Positions 43,992-53,351 are shown, counted from the stretch's first letter. The stretch: DNA of 64,000 bases from Chloroflexota bacterium (GCA_028875055.1 JAPPGG010000062.1:1-64000); one strand, 5' to 3'. The notes: generated by a model from the letters alone, not told the origin. Program-made: numbers and translations.

Positions 43992-44104
43992 GCAGGAAGC
44001 GTTCCATTTTGGCTGGTATGGCAAGGGCAATAGGGTCGAAATGCAGTCCAGGGCAGGTTTCAAACCTGCCCCTACCTGCCATAATCCGCCTGAATCGGAA
44101 CGCT
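43992..44104 (+). repeat. Dispersed repeat family A, copy 2
   Basis: This 113-base stretch matches 3506-3615 over its whole length. Its ends are the exact inverted pair AGCGTTCC and GGAACGCT, and it holds an inner palindrome around ggcaggtttcaaacctgcc. It lies in a 399-base gap that otherwise holds only the terminator at 44174. Confidence 0.8.
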
Positions 44105-44173
44105 ACCGAACGCACCTGCCGCCTTGACCCTTGTCAGGTGGCGCAAACCTGGCCCGGGGAGGGAATGCAAAAT

Positions 44174-44195
44174 GGAGCGGGTGGAATCCCGCTCC
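44174..44195 (-). terminator. Terminator after the acyl-CoA ligase gene
   Basis: GGAGCGGG pairs with CCCGCTCC over a six-base loop. On the minus strand it is followed by ATTTTG. An outer GGAATG/CATTCC pair extends the stem. Confidence 0.65.
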
Positions 44196-44230
44196 ATACA
44201 TTCCTTGCCCACTTGTGGGGGCCCCGACCT

Positions 44231-45862
44231 TCAGGGTGTCGCCTCGTCCCGCATCACTCTCCGCAGAACCTTGCCTGCGGCGCTGACGGGGAGTTCATCC
44301 CTGAAGTCCACTATTCGGGGTATTTTGTAGTTGGCCAGGTGGCGCTGGCAGTGGGCCAGAATGTCCGCCCTCGCCGACTCGTCACCGTCAAACCCGTGCC
44401 CGTCCTTCAGCGCGATTACCGCCCTGACCGTTTCGCCCCGGTAATCGTCCGGCACGCCCAGCACCGCCGCAACCCTTACTGCCGGGTGCTGGAAGAGCAC
44501 CTCTTCCACTTCCCGGGGCCAGACCTTGAAGCCTGCCGCGTTAATCACGTCCTTCTTGCGGTCCACAATAAAGAAATAGCCCCGTTCGTCCATGTAGGCC
44601 AGGTCGCCCGTAAAGAACCAGCCGTCGCGAATGGCCTCGGCCGTCTCCTGCGGTCGCTGCCAATAACCCTTCATTATCTGCGGTCCCCGCAGGGCCAGCT
44701 CTCCGATTTCCCCCTGGGGCATCTCTTCCAGGCCGTCGTCAGGGTCGAATACCCGGGCTTCCGTATCCGGCAGGGGCACGCCTATGGAGCCACCACGGGC
44801 ATCGTCCACCGGGTTGGCGTGGGTCAGCGGCGAAGTCTCAGTGAGGCCATAGCCTTCCACCAGCACCGGGCGGCCGACCAGTCCATCAAAGGCCTCTTTC
44901 ACCGCCGCGGGCAGGGGCGCCGCGCTGGTCCGACTGGGACGCAGGGAAGACAGGTCGTATTCGCCCGCCCTTTCGTGGTTCAGCAGTGCGATATACATTG
45001 TGGGTACGCCCAGAAAGCGGGTTGCCCGGTAGTCCTGAATGGCCCGCAGGACCCGTTCCGCGCTGAAACGGCGGAAAAGGACTATTGTCCCCCCGCAGGA
45101 AATCGGCACGCTCATCACCCCGGCAATCCCGCCGATGTGGAATAGTGGGAGGGTTGCCACGAATACCTCGCCACCCGGTTCATAGCCAAACCAGTCCCGA
45201 AACTGCACGGCGTTGGCCACCATGTTGGCATGGGTCAGCATGGCTCCCTTGGGGACTCCCGTGGTGCCGCCGGTGTAAGGCAGCAGGGCCAGGTCTTGTT
45301 CGACGTCAATTGGCGGCGGGCTCTCCAGGGGTCTGGCGCTGCCCAGCAGTCCTTCCCACGCGAGGGCGTCGCCTTCAACTTCACCCCCGGCAACGATAAC
45401 CGTGGAGACCCCCGTCTCTTGAAGGATTCCCTGTGCTGTGGGATAAAGGTCGGCTTCACAAAGCAGCGTCCGCGCCCCCGAATCGTTCAGGTGGTAGGAG
45501 AGTTCCTCCGCCTGGTACATCACGTTGCAGGGAACAGGCACCGCCCCTGCCTTCAGGATGCCGTAAAAGCCCGCAATTAGCTCAGGGGAGTTCTGGATGT
45601 AGTAGGCAACCCGGTCGCCCTTCTCAACGCCCAGGGAGGTCAATGCGGCGGCAAACCGGCTGGTCTCCTCTTCCAGGTCCCGATACGTCCTGGTTACCGG
45701 CTCAGCGCCCCCTGGGGCGTCCTGGTAGATGATTGCCGGCCGGTCGGGAAACCTGGAGGCGGACTGCTGGAGAAAGTGGAACAGGGGAGCCCGAGGGTAC
45801 TCCAGGCTGGATGGCATTCCGCTGGGATAGGAACTCAACCAGGCTTTCGGCTCGGCAACCAT
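44231..45862 (-). CDS. AMP-dependent acyl-CoA synthetase
   Basis: The 543-residue enzyme activates a carboxylic acid with ATP and CoA. It has the P-loop motif LPYTGGTTGVPKGAM, the A5 motif VEGYGLTETSP, FTGDLAYMDERGYFFIVDRKKDVI and the late catalytic Lys in PVSAAGKVLRRVM. The family resemblance is to medium/long-chain fatty-acid ligases. The gene lies 13 bases after the second oxidoreductase beta gene, so it may belong to that operon and activate a linked acid. Confidence 0.88.
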   Translation of the reverse strand: MVAEPKAWLSSYPSGMPSSLEYPRAPLFHFLQQSASRFPDRPAIIYQDAPGGAEPVTRTYRDLEEETSRFAAALTSLGVEKGDRVAYYIQNSPELIAGFYGILKAGAVPVPCNVMYQAEELSYHLNDSGARTLLCEADLYPTAQGILQETGVSTVIVAGGEVEGDALAWEGLLGSARPLESPPPIDVEQDLALLPYTGGTTGVPKGAMLTHANMVANAVQFRDWFGYEPGGEVFVATLPLFHIGGIAGVMSVPISCGGTIVLFRRFSAERVLRAIQDYRATRFLGVPTMYIALLNHERAGEYDLSSLRPSRTSAAPLPAAVKEAFDGLVGRPVLVEGYGLTETSPLTHANPVDDARGGSIGVPLPDTEARVFDPDDGLEEMPQGEIGELALRGPQIMKGYWQRPQETAEAIRDGWFFTGDLAYMDERGYFFIVDRKKDVINAAGFKVWPREVEEVLFQHPAVRVAAVLGVPDDYRGETVRAVIALKDGHGFDGDESARADILAHCQRHLANYKIPRIVDFRDELPVSAAGKVLRRVMRDEATP

Positions 45863-45875
45863 TGCAGTCTGGGCC

Positions 45876-46739
45876 CTAGCCTGAAAACCCTGTTTCCAAC
45901 TGGACCATCATCTTGTTCAGGTCGTTTACGTACTCTTCCATCTGGCTTATCCCGAACTCATCCAGGTGGGCGTACCGGCGCTGCGATCCAATGTAATCTC
46001 GGACGGTGGACTTGCGCATGATGTTCTGCCTCTGAAACACGCCGTCCTTCCACTCGTAGAGGGGCCAGATGCCGCTTTCCACCGCCAGCCGGGAGACTTC
46101 TATCCCCTTGCTGTCGTCATAGCCCCAGGAGGGGTTGCAGGGAGTCAGAATCTGAATAAAGGCCGGCAATCGGTCGCAGGCCGCCTTGATCTTTCGTTCC
46201 AGGTCCTGGGGGTGGGAAGTCGAAGCCGTGGCCACGTATTCTGCGCCGCTGAACATCAGCATCAGGGCAAAGTGCTTGGGGTGCCGCAGTTTGCCCGAGG
46301 GCCGTACGCTGGTGCGCGCCATCGGCGCGGTGCTGCCCGTGGCGTGACTCCCGCTGGCCGCGTGGGCCTGGTTGTCGCAGACCACGTGAAGATACTTGTA
46401 GCCCTGCTGGAAACTGGTGGCCATGTCCTCCAGCCCCAGGTCAATCTGGCCGTCGCCGTCGATCACCACTATGGGCCGGTCGATATTGCGCACCTTCATC
46501 GCCGTCAGCATACCTGCAATGCCGCTGTCGTGGGTGCCCAGGCCGCTGCGCTGAAGAAAGTCGCGTCCAATACCGCAACCCTGCCCGAAGATTATCGGGT
46601 TCTCTTCCCGCAAATGATCGAACACTATGTGCATCACCAGCCGGGTGGCCAGGTTCTCCGGACATCCCGGGCACTGGTTGGCGGTTACGTTCATAAAAAC
46701 CCGCTGTTCCGGGGTGTCCTGGATCATTTTTATGGGCAT
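45876..46739 (-). CDS. 2-Oxoacid:ferredoxin oxidoreductase beta subunit, second operon
   Basis: The 287-residue subunit has the cluster cysteines in NQCPGC and GQGCGIGRD, and the ThDP motif IDGDGQIDLGLEDMATSFQQGYKYLHVVCDNQ. It is shorter than the beta subunit encoded at 33911, and its active-site loop (DNQAHAASGSHATGSTAPMART) differs strongly. It is the last of three genes in the order gamma-delta, alpha, beta. A GGGGAG site precedes the ATG. The acyl-CoA ligase gene follows closely. Confidence 0.85.
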   Translation of the reverse strand: MPIKMIQDTPEQRVFMNVTANQCPGCPENLATRLVMHIVFDHLREENPIIFGQGCGIGRDFLQRSGLGTHDSGIAGMLTAMKVRNIDRPIVVIDGDGQIDLGLEDMATSFQQGYKYLHVVCDNQAHAASGSHATGSTAPMARTSVRPSGKLRHPKHFALMLMFSGAEYVATASTSHPQDLERKIKAACDRLPAFIQILTPCNPSWGYDDSKGIEVSRLAVESGIWPLYEWKDGVFQRQNIMRKSTVRDYIGSQRRYAHLDEFGISQMEEYVNDLNKMMVQLETGFSG

Positions 46740-46784
46740 GGCAGTAACTCCCCTTTGCGTGGATAAGTAGCCGGGCAGAATGCG

Positions 46785-48041
46785 CTAGCTGTTCAGCATC
46801 CTGGCCAGCATTTCCTCGTCTTCAATTACCTCAAAGTGCCAGTCCAGCGGCTTGGACACGGCGCCGCCACGAGCGGCGGAAAGCGCTTCCTCCGCGGCAT
46901 AAACAATGTTGAAATGGGTAACGTCGCGCCCGCCCAGACCGATTATCCGTCCCAGCACCACCGGCGCGTTGGGCTGACCGAACAATGCGCTGCGCAGGTC
47001 CTGGTACACCGCGGCGACGGTATTCCGGTCCAGCACAACAACGCCCTTCACGTTGCCCAGCGCCTCAACCAGGTCTTCGCTGGGGAAGGGGCGGTAGGTC
47101 CGTATCTTGACCAGTCCAACCTTCTTGCCCTGCTCGCGCAGCAGATGCACGGCCAGCCTGGATGTCGATGAAAGGGAACCCATGGCCACGATGGCTACCT
47201 CGGCGTCCTCCATCTGGTATGTCTCAATCAAGCCACCATAGCCCCGCCCAGTCAGGTTCACATAATCCTGGTGGGCCTGCTTCAGCCTGGCCTTTGAGGT
47301 GACGTTCAGCGCCTCGTCCAGCTGGAACCGGCGCTCCATGTATTCCCGTTCCACATCAATATAGCCGTACCCGCTCATGCGCTGGCCGCCGTAGTAGGCC
47401 GCGAAATCCAGGTTCTTGATGAAGTCCACCTCCGGAGGCAGATCAAACGGAGGCAGGAAGCTGTCCACCGCCTCCTGGCTGGGCGACTGCACCGGATAGC
47501 TGTTGTGGGAGACTTCCCATCCGTCATAGGTAACGAAGGCCGGCAGCAGGACGTCAGGATCCTCACTGACCTTGTAGGCCTGGATGACCGTGTCCATCAC
47601 GTCCTGCGCGTTCTCGCAGTGGTAGTGCATCCAGTGAATGTCCCGGTACATGATGGTGTCCTGGTCGTCGGACCGCACAATGGCCGGCGGTTCCAGCGCC
47701 CGGTGCGCCACCACCACCACCATGGGAATGCGGGCATAGGAAGCAAAAATTAGCTGCTGGGCCGCAATCAGCAGGCCCTCGGAGTTGGTGGCAAAGGAAC
47801 AGCGCGCCCCCGACTGGGTTGCCGTTATCTGGGCGTTCATCACGCTGCGCTCGTGTTCCAGTTCGATGACCTCGGCCGGCAGTTCACCCCGCTGGATCAT
47901 TCGGGAAAGCTCTTCACCGACCTCGTCCGACGGACCGATGGGAAAGTAGCAAAGCACCTGAACTCGGGCCAGTTTCAGCGCATGGGCCGCCGCCTTGTTG
48001 CCGGTTAGTGCTTCACGCCTGGTGGGAGTGGGGGAGGTCAT
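46785..48041 (-). CDS. 2-Oxoacid:ferredoxin oxidoreductase alpha subunit, second operon
   Basis: The 418-residue subunit has the same domain plan as the one at 32679 (ARVQVLCYFPIGPSDEVGEELSRM, VAIVAMGSLSSTSRLAVHLLREQGKKVGLVKIRTYRPFPSEDLVEAL, ending GRIIGLGGRDVTHFN). Its substrate loop reads FPIGP, with Gly36 where the first operon has Arg and pyruvate enzymes have Thr. That implies a different substrate, one that could be bulkier. The exact acid is unknown. GGAG precedes the ATG. It starts 28 bases after the gamma-delta gene. Confidence 0.83.
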   Translation of the reverse strand: MTSPTPTRREALTGNKAAAHALKLARVQVLCYFPIGPSDEVGEELSRMIQRGELPAEVIELEHERSVMNAQITATQSGARCSFATNSEGLLIAAQQLIFASYARIPMVVVVAHRALEPPAIVRSDDQDTIMYRDIHWMHYHCENAQDVMDTVIQAYKVSEDPDVLLPAFVTYDGWEVSHNSYPVQSPSQEAVDSFLPPFDLPPEVDFIKNLDFAAYYGGQRMSGYGYIDVEREYMERRFQLDEALNVTSKARLKQAHQDYVNLTGRGYGGLIETYQMEDAEVAIVAMGSLSSTSRLAVHLLREQGKKVGLVKIRTYRPFPSEDLVEALGNVKGVVVLDRNTVAAVYQDLRSALFGQPNAPVVLGRIIGLGGRDVTHFNIVYAAEEALSAARGGAVSKPLDWHFEVIEDEEMLARMLNS

Positions 48042-48069
48042 CTACGGTCTCCTGCCTTGCCTTAAAGTG

Positions 48070-49092
48070 CTAAATGTCCAGGTGAATTCGCTGGTGGGTG
48101 TCGATCTCCGGCCGGTGTGGGGCCGCAGTAATGTCGGTGTATTCCGGGTTTTCCTTCTTGACCTGGTCTTCGTCAACCATGGTCAAAGCGCTGCCCACGC
48201 AGACCTCCGCGCAAATGCCGCAACCCCGACAGAAGTCCACGTCTATGCGGTACCCCTGGTGCGGCAGGTCCTGGCGGATGATGAAACCGGTCCCGTCGGG
48301 ACACATAACCTCGCTGATGCACACGCCGGGGCAGATGCACTTGTTGTCCTCGCATACGGGCACCTTGTCCCGCCAGACGAAGGGGCTGCCTCCGCTGAAC
48401 CCCGGAAGCTTGTCGTAGCGGTCAAACTGGTAGTACTGGGGCAGACTCTCCACCGCCGCGTGTTCCAGCCTCGCCGGCGTCCGGTCAACCTGGAACTTGA
48501 CACCGCCGATAGCCTGCACCGACTCGTAGGCTTCCGTCGTCGCCTCGGCATTGCGTTCGCCAACGGCGCCAGGGAAGGCCTCCCTGATGATAGACAGCAG
48601 TTCACCCATGTCAATGGCCTGGGTGATTCGCGCATAGGCGCCCAGCAGGGTCAGCCCCACCGGCGGCGGATTGCGGCGCAGCAGCCTGCCGGCAATGCCC
48701 GTAGCGTCCACTGTTGCCACCACTCCCTCCAGGTCAAAGGGCAGGTCAATTTCCTGGGGTTGCTTGGGCGAGTTCACCAGCAGGGTGCCGGTCTTCATCC
48801 GCCCGATTGCGTCGGCAATCAGTTCGTGGGTGTTGTTCCTGGCAGTGAGCAGCAGTTCTTCCTGGAAAACGATCACTTCCGATGGATGGTAGTTGGCGCA
48901 ACTGGCCATCACCTCCGAGTCGGAAATCTTGACATAATTTATGACCGGCCCACTGCGGGCGCGGGTGCCCGGATAGACGTTTACCGAAACAAACCAACCC
49001 TGGTGGGCGTACAGCTTGGCCAGGGCTTCGCCGGCCTGCACCGACCCCTGACCGGACATGCAAAGGAGATTCAATTCTGTGGTTTGAGGCAT
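48070..49092 (-). CDS. 2-Oxoacid:ferredoxin oxidoreductase, fused gamma-delta subunit, second operon
   Basis: The 340-residue protein joins a gamma domain (TELNLLCMSGQGSVQAGEALAKLYAHQGWFVSVNVYPGTRARSGPVINYVKIS) to a ferredoxin-like domain. The second cluster motif is regular (CRGCGICAEVC). The first region reads C-x4-C-x-C-x3-C-x5-C, an unusual spacing. The gamma domain here is closer to standard pyruvate-type gamma subunits than the one at 31528. It is the first gene of the operon; AGGAG precedes the ATG. Confidence 0.83.
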   Translation of the reverse strand: MPQTTELNLLCMSGQGSVQAGEALAKLYAHQGWFVSVNVYPGTRARSGPVINYVKISDSEVMASCANYHPSEVIVFQEELLLTARNNTHELIADAIGRMKTGTLLVNSPKQPQEIDLPFDLEGVVATVDATGIAGRLLRRNPPPVGLTLLGAYARITQAIDMGELLSIIREAFPGAVGERNAEATTEAYESVQAIGGVKFQVDRTPARLEHAAVESLPQYYQFDRYDKLPGFSGGSPFVWRDKVPVCEDNKCICPGVCISEVMCPDGTGFIIRQDLPHQGYRIDVDFCRGCGICAEVCVGSALTMVDEDQVKKENPEYTDITAAPHRPEIDTHQRIHLDI

Positions 49093-49327
49093 GGAAGAAC
49101 TCCTGGAGGGTGCGGCGACCCCAAATGCCCGCCTATTCTACGATACCCATTGAGCTAAATCAAACACGAGGGCGCTTCGTCGGCTGGTGAGTCCCGGCAC
49201 ATTGCCGCAGGAGAATGCAAGTACGGACCGGAGTGTCTGCCAGTCCCTCCTCCTTCGGCAAGAATGCTCATTTGATTGCGGGGAAAGGGGAAGATTCGGC
49301 AGGCAATGGGCCAGCGGAGAAAGGTGG

Positions 49328-50110
49328 CTACGTCACCTCTTCCAGAAACCGGATTATGTGGGGCAGGGCTACCTCACTGCTCTCCCAGGCCTCCATGTGG
49401 CCGAGTCCTGGCAGCGATACAAACTTCAGCCCCTCGTGACCCTCAACGCACTTCCGGGCCAATGGGTACGCGGGGTCCTCCTCGCCCGCGTAAACCAGGC
49501 CCGGCGCCTCAAGGGAGTCCAGGGCTTCCTCAAAACCCTCCGAGTCCCGAATGGCAGTGGTGAGCGAAATCAACGCCTCGACATCATTGTCGGCGAACTG
49601 GGCTTTTACCTGATCGGGAATCAGGTCAGCATGGCGCCCACCCGCGGCGATAGCGTCCCTGGCGCTGGAAAAGCGTTCAATCCTGCGGTTCAACGGATAG
49701 GGGTCTCGGACATAAGGGTGCATTCCTCCCAGCGCCAGGCAGCGCAACCTTTCCGGTGCAAACCTGGCAAACCCGAAGCCCACCCAGGCGCCAAAGGAAT
49801 AGCCGAGGAAGTCCACCGTTTCCTCCCCCAGTTGGTCGAGGACCTTGACCAGGTCCGGGACCAACAGCTCCATCCCGTATTCCGCGGAGTCGTGGGGCTT
49901 GTCGCTCTTGCCGTGCCCCCTGAAGTCCACAAGTATCAGGGGCCTGTACTGTTGCAGGGATTCTACATAACCAGCTTCAGCCCAGTCCTCGCTGGACTGC
50001 ATAAAGCCGTGGGCCAGCAAAAGCGGGGTGGAGGCAGCGCCGGAATCGGGACCGGACCGGGGTTCAGTCCTGTACCAGGTCCTTACGCGGCCGTTCAGCG
50101 AGAAGGGCAT
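49328..50110 (-). CDS. Alpha/beta hydrolase
   Basis: The 260-residue protein has the alpha/beta-hydrolase fold: LLLAHGFMQSSEDW (oxyanion region), DFRGHGKSDKP, the nucleophile elbow GYSFGAWVG, an Asp in YAGEEDPAYP and the His of LPGLGHMEAW. The catalytic triad is therefore complete. The substrate is unknown. It follows the cupin gene by 14 bases on the same strand. Confidence 0.88.
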   Translation of the reverse strand: MPFSLNGRVRTWYRTEPRSGPDSGAASTPLLLAHGFMQSSEDWAEAGYVESLQQYRPLILVDFRGHGKSDKPHDSAEYGMELLVPDLVKVLDQLGEETVDFLGYSFGAWVGFGFARFAPERLRCLALGGMHPYVRDPYPLNRRIERFSSARDAIAAGGRHADLIPDQVKAQFADNDVEALISLTTAIRDSEGFEEALDSLEAPGLVYAGEEDPAYPLARKCVEGHEGLKFVSLPGLGHMEAWESSEVALPHIIRFLEEVT

Positions 50111-50124
50111 ACCGGCCGAACCGG

Positions 50125-50478
50125 CTAGGCGCCGGGGGTCTGGTTGGCCAGCGGTACTGCGATGGTAATCCTCGGGACCTCGCTGGAAACCCTGGTGGTG
50201 TGTCCCTGCCCCGTCAGGTCCTCTACCAGCACCACGGCCCCGGGGCCGAAGCGGTGCAGGGAGCCGTCACCCAGCCCGATTTCTCCCTCTCCGGACAGGG
50301 TGATGATGTAGTTCCTGCGGGACTCCACGTGCCAGTCGGCAAACTGACCTGGTTGTTGCACCCGAAACCTGAGTTCAGATATTTCGGTCAGGGAAGCGGG
50401 GTTGGGGAAGTCGTCGGTCTCAATCTGGTCGATATGGGCCTGACCATCGTCACCGGTGTAAATGCGGTGAATTTTCAT
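50125..50478 (-). CDS. Cupin-domain protein
   Basis: The 117-residue protein is a small single-cupin barrel with the first motif partly visible (FADWHVESRRNYIITLSGEGEIGLGDG) and the second (HRFGPGAVVLVEDLTGQGHTTRV). Its metal ligands are fewer than in classical cupins. The ATG at 50478 gives MKIHRIYTG; a longer frame to 50499 is less likely. It lies between dxs and the hydrolase gene. The function is unknown. Confidence 0.72.
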   Translation of the reverse strand: MKIHRIYTGDDGQAHIDQIETDDFPNPASLTEISELRFRVQQPGQFADWHVESRRNYIITLSGEGEIGLGDGSLHRFGPGAVVLVEDLTGQGHTTRVSSEVPRITIAVPLANQTPGA

Positions 50479-50508
50479 TGCTAAGGGCCTCTTGGGCAAC
50501 CAATCGGG

Positions 50509-52401
50509 CTAGTCGGAAGCGGCGCTCACGGCGGTCCGGTCGGGAAAGAAGGTCTCAAGGATCTGGGCGGCGATACCCTCCGCATCCAGCTGAAGGTCAT
50601 GCCGCTGGTCGCCGGCGGTACCGTGCTCCACGAAGGAATCGGGCATTCCGATCCGGTGAACCGCCACGTCCCCCATTCCGGCCTCCGAAAGGGCTTCCAG
50701 GACCGCCGAACCAAATCCCCCGGCCAGCACATTCTCCTCCACCGTAACAATGCGGCCGGAGGCTCGGGCCGAGTCCACCAGGAGGCTGACGTCCAGGGGT
50801 TTGACGAACAAGGGATTGACCACCCCGCAGGCAATGCCATAGCTGGCCAGCAGCTCCGATGCCTCCAGGGCGGCGGTGGCTGTCTTGCCCAGGCCGAATA
50901 TGACGACGTCGCTGCCTTCCCTGATGACCCTGCCCCGTCCCAGGGGCAATTCCCGGAGTTCCTCATCGAGAGGACAGCCGGTGGCCGTCCCCCGGGCAAT
51001 GCGAATGGCAAAGGGCCCCGGGTGCTTGTATGCGGTATAGACCAGGTGCTGCAGGTCGTTCTCGTCCATAGGGGCTGCAACCACGGCGTTGGGCAGGCAA
51101 CGCATGTAGGAAATGTCCAGGAATCCGTGGTGGGTCTTGCCGTCCTCTCCAACTATCCCCGCCCTGTCCGCAATAACGGTTACGGGCAGATTCTGCAGGC
51201 AGACGTCATGGACCAGCTGGTCAAACGCCCGCTGCAGGAAGGTGGAATAGATGGATACAAAGGGGATCATCCCCGCGGAGGCCATTCCCGCCGCCATGCT
51301 GACGGCGTGTTGCTCCGCAATTCCCACGTCAAATACCCGTTGCGGATATTCCTGGCGTACCTCTTCCAGTCCTGTCCCTTCCAGCATGGCGGCGGATACG
51401 CCGATTACCGCGTCATCCTCCGCCATCAGGCGGCTGACTGTGTCCGCGAACACCTTGGAATAGGTGGGCGCCCCAGAACCGGCCCCCAGGGGGGAACTGG
51501 GCTGGTGAAACTTGATGGGATCATCCTCGGCAGGTTCGTAGCCGTGTCCCTTGTGGGTAACCACGTGGACTATCGGAACCTGACCCGTGGTCAGCCTGGC
51601 CTGTTCCAGGGTTTGTTCCAGTTGCCGGATATCGTGTCCGTCCACCGGACCCAGGTACTGAAATCCCAGTTCGTTCCAGAAGACTGTGGGAAGAATGAAG
51701 GTGTCCAGGCTGTCGTTGAACCGTTTCACCAGGCGGTAGATGACGTCGCCGGTGGGTACCCGCCTTGAAAGGGCCCTCATGCGGGCGATCATTGCCTGGT
51801 ATTCGGGGTGAGTGATGACGCGTTTGCGCCAGTTGGTCAGAAACCCGATATTCTCGGAAATCGACATGCCATTATCGTTGAGAACGACGATCAGCTTGTC
51901 CGGATTGAAGTGAACGATGTTGTTGACGGCTTCAAAGCTGGAGCCTGAAGTCATTGCACCGTCTCCAACCACGGCGATGGTCCAGGAATCCGTTCCCCGG
52001 ATGGCGGTTGATTGGGCTAAGCCCAGGGCGACGGACAGACCGGTGCCCGCGTGTCCGGCGCAAAGGGTGTCGTGGGGGCTCTCCGAAGGTTCTCCGAAGC
52101 CGGAAATGCCGCCGGCCAGCCGAATATCCTTGAATTCATCCCGCCGACCGGTCACCAGCTTGTGGCTGTACATCTGGTTCGTGGTGTCCCAGACTATCCG
52201 GTCTCTCGGGCTGTCGAATGTGCGGTGAATTGCCAGCGTTAATTCCACCACGCCGAGGTTGGAAGCCAGGTGACCGCCCCGTTCGGTTATTACTGAAACA
52301 ATAGTATCGCGGATCTCCTGGGCTACCTGCGCCAGTTCCGCCTGGCTCAAGCCCTTAAGATCTGAAGGGGAATCAATTTTGTCCAGAAGTCGGGAATCCA
52401 T
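50509..52401 (-). CDS. dxs: 1-Deoxy-D-xylulose-5-phosphate synthase
   Basis: DXS joins pyruvate and glyceraldehyde 3-phosphate with ThDP to start the MEP isoprenoid pathway. The 630-residue protein is of normal length and shows HLASNLGVVELTLAIH, VGDGAMTSGSSFEAVNN (ThDP site), FDVGIAEQHAVSMAAGMA (with the catalytic Glu), and DRAGIVGEDGKTHHGFLDI. The ATG at 52401 has AGGAA eight bases upstream; a TTG at 52464 would add an unconserved tail. The cupin gene follows 30 bases later. Confidence 0.95.
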   Translation of the reverse strand: MDSRLLDKIDSPSDLKGLSQAELAQVAQEIRDTIVSVITERGGHLASNLGVVELTLAIHRTFDSPRDRIVWDTTNQMYSHKLVTGRRDEFKDIRLAGGISGFGEPSESPHDTLCAGHAGTGLSVALGLAQSTAIRGTDSWTIAVVGDGAMTSGSSFEAVNNIVHFNPDKLIVVLNDNGMSISENIGFLTNWRKRVITHPEYQAMIARMRALSRRVPTGDVIYRLVKRFNDSLDTFILPTVFWNELGFQYLGPVDGHDIRQLEQTLEQARLTTGQVPIVHVVTHKGHGYEPAEDDPIKFHQPSSPLGAGSGAPTYSKVFADTVSRLMAEDDAVIGVSAAMLEGTGLEEVRQEYPQRVFDVGIAEQHAVSMAAGMASAGMIPFVSIYSTFLQRAFDQLVHDVCLQNLPVTVIADRAGIVGEDGKTHHGFLDISYMRCLPNAVVAAPMDENDLQHLVYTAYKHPGPFAIRIARGTATGCPLDEELRELPLGRGRVIREGSDVVIFGLGKTATAALEASELLASYGIACGVVNPLFVKPLDVSLLVDSARASGRIVTVEENVLAGGFGSAVLEALSEAGMGDVAVHRIGMPDSFVEHGTAGDQRHDLQLDAEGIAAQILETFFPDRTAVSAASD

Positions 52402-52538
52402 AAGCCAATTCCTGGGGTACTGCAGGCTGTCTGGTGGCCGATCGTGGTCTGAAGCTGAAGGCAAGAGTGTATATGACTACTATAAAGCCTAGAATACCTC
52501 CTCCGCTGTGTCAAGAAAGGCTTGGGACGGGTGGGGAA

Positions 52539-52663
52539 AATCGCGTTTTAAATAGAGGCTGATGCTTTAAACAGTGCTAATGTCGCTTTGAGCCCTTCGG
52601 CCTGGCTCAGGGGAACCCTGCCGAAGGGCTCGGGGTGACAGTCAGTTAAGGGGGATTGTCCTG
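52539..52663 (+). repeat. Dispersed repeat family B, copy 2
   Basis: The stretch aligns with 22769-22871 and also carries a perfect 12-base stem, GAGCCCTTCGGC (52590-52601) against GCCGAAGGGCTC (52620-52631), with CTCAGGGGAACCCTG between them. It fills most of the gap between dxs and the GPP34 gene. Confidence 0.7.
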
Positions 52664-52694
52664 CGGGTCCGGACGCGGGGCGGCAGGTTGATCT

Positions 52695-53351
52695 CTAAAT
52701 CATGTGAGACTGGTGGGAAACGGCCACCGAGACCTGGATATCGTGGATGGCCTGGGACATTGTCTGCCCTATCAGGTCAAGCCTGCTGACCTGGGCGATG
52801 CGGTCGGCAGCCCTGGCGTGTTCCTGGCGGGACAGTATCCTGGGGAAGATTCCGCAGGCGTCCGCCAGGCAGATGATCATCTGGTCCCTGGGGTCTGGTA
52901 TCTCATCGGAGAACAGGACGTTCAGGATTCGCAGTTTCACCTCGCGCTCAGCGTCTCCGTCCAGTGTAGGGTATCTCCTGGAGCGAAACACCCACAGGAA
53001 CCGGTCTTCTTCCCTCTCCAGTATTCCTCTTTCCACCAGCCTGTCCAGGGCCTGTTCCCTGATCTCCGCCCCTTTCCTGGATACCTGCTCCACCCAGTAA
53101 CGGGTGTCGTTATTTCCTCCGGCGGCGACTTCGGCCAATATGGGGTCGAGGATGTCGTCGCCCACGGGGCTCGAATCAATGAGGATGAGGTTTTCCAAGT
53201 CGGTATCTATCCGGTTTTCCATTGCCAGGTCCATGAGGGCAGCCCCTGCGATGGCATAGTCCATTGACCAGGTCGGAATCTGGTTGAATCTTCCGTCTTC
53301 ATCCCTGAGCAACAGAAGAATAATCTCTTCGGCAAAAAGCAAATTCTGCAT
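52695..53351 (-). CDS. GPP34 (GOLPH3/VPS74-like) family protein
   Basis: The 218-residue protein starts MQNLLFAEEIILLLLRDEDGRF and has DYAIAGAALMDLAMENRID and LDRLVERGILEREEDRFLWVFRSRRYP, the pattern of bacterial GPP34 proteins, which are related to eukaryotic GOLPH3 phosphoinositide-binding proteins. The role in bacteria is not known. The ATG at 53351 has GGAGG upstream; a longer frame to 53438 adds a non-conserved tail. Confidence 0.8.
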   Translation of the reverse strand: MQNLLFAEEIILLLLRDEDGRFNQIPTWSMDYAIAGAALMDLAMENRIDTDLENLILIDSSPVGDDILDPILAEVAAGGNNDTRYWVEQVSRKGAEIREQALDRLVERGILEREEDRFLWVFRSRRYPTLDGDAEREVKLRILNVLFSDEIPDPRDQMIICLADACGIFPRILSRQEHARAADRIAQVSRLDLIGQTMSQAIHDIQVSVAVSHQSHMI

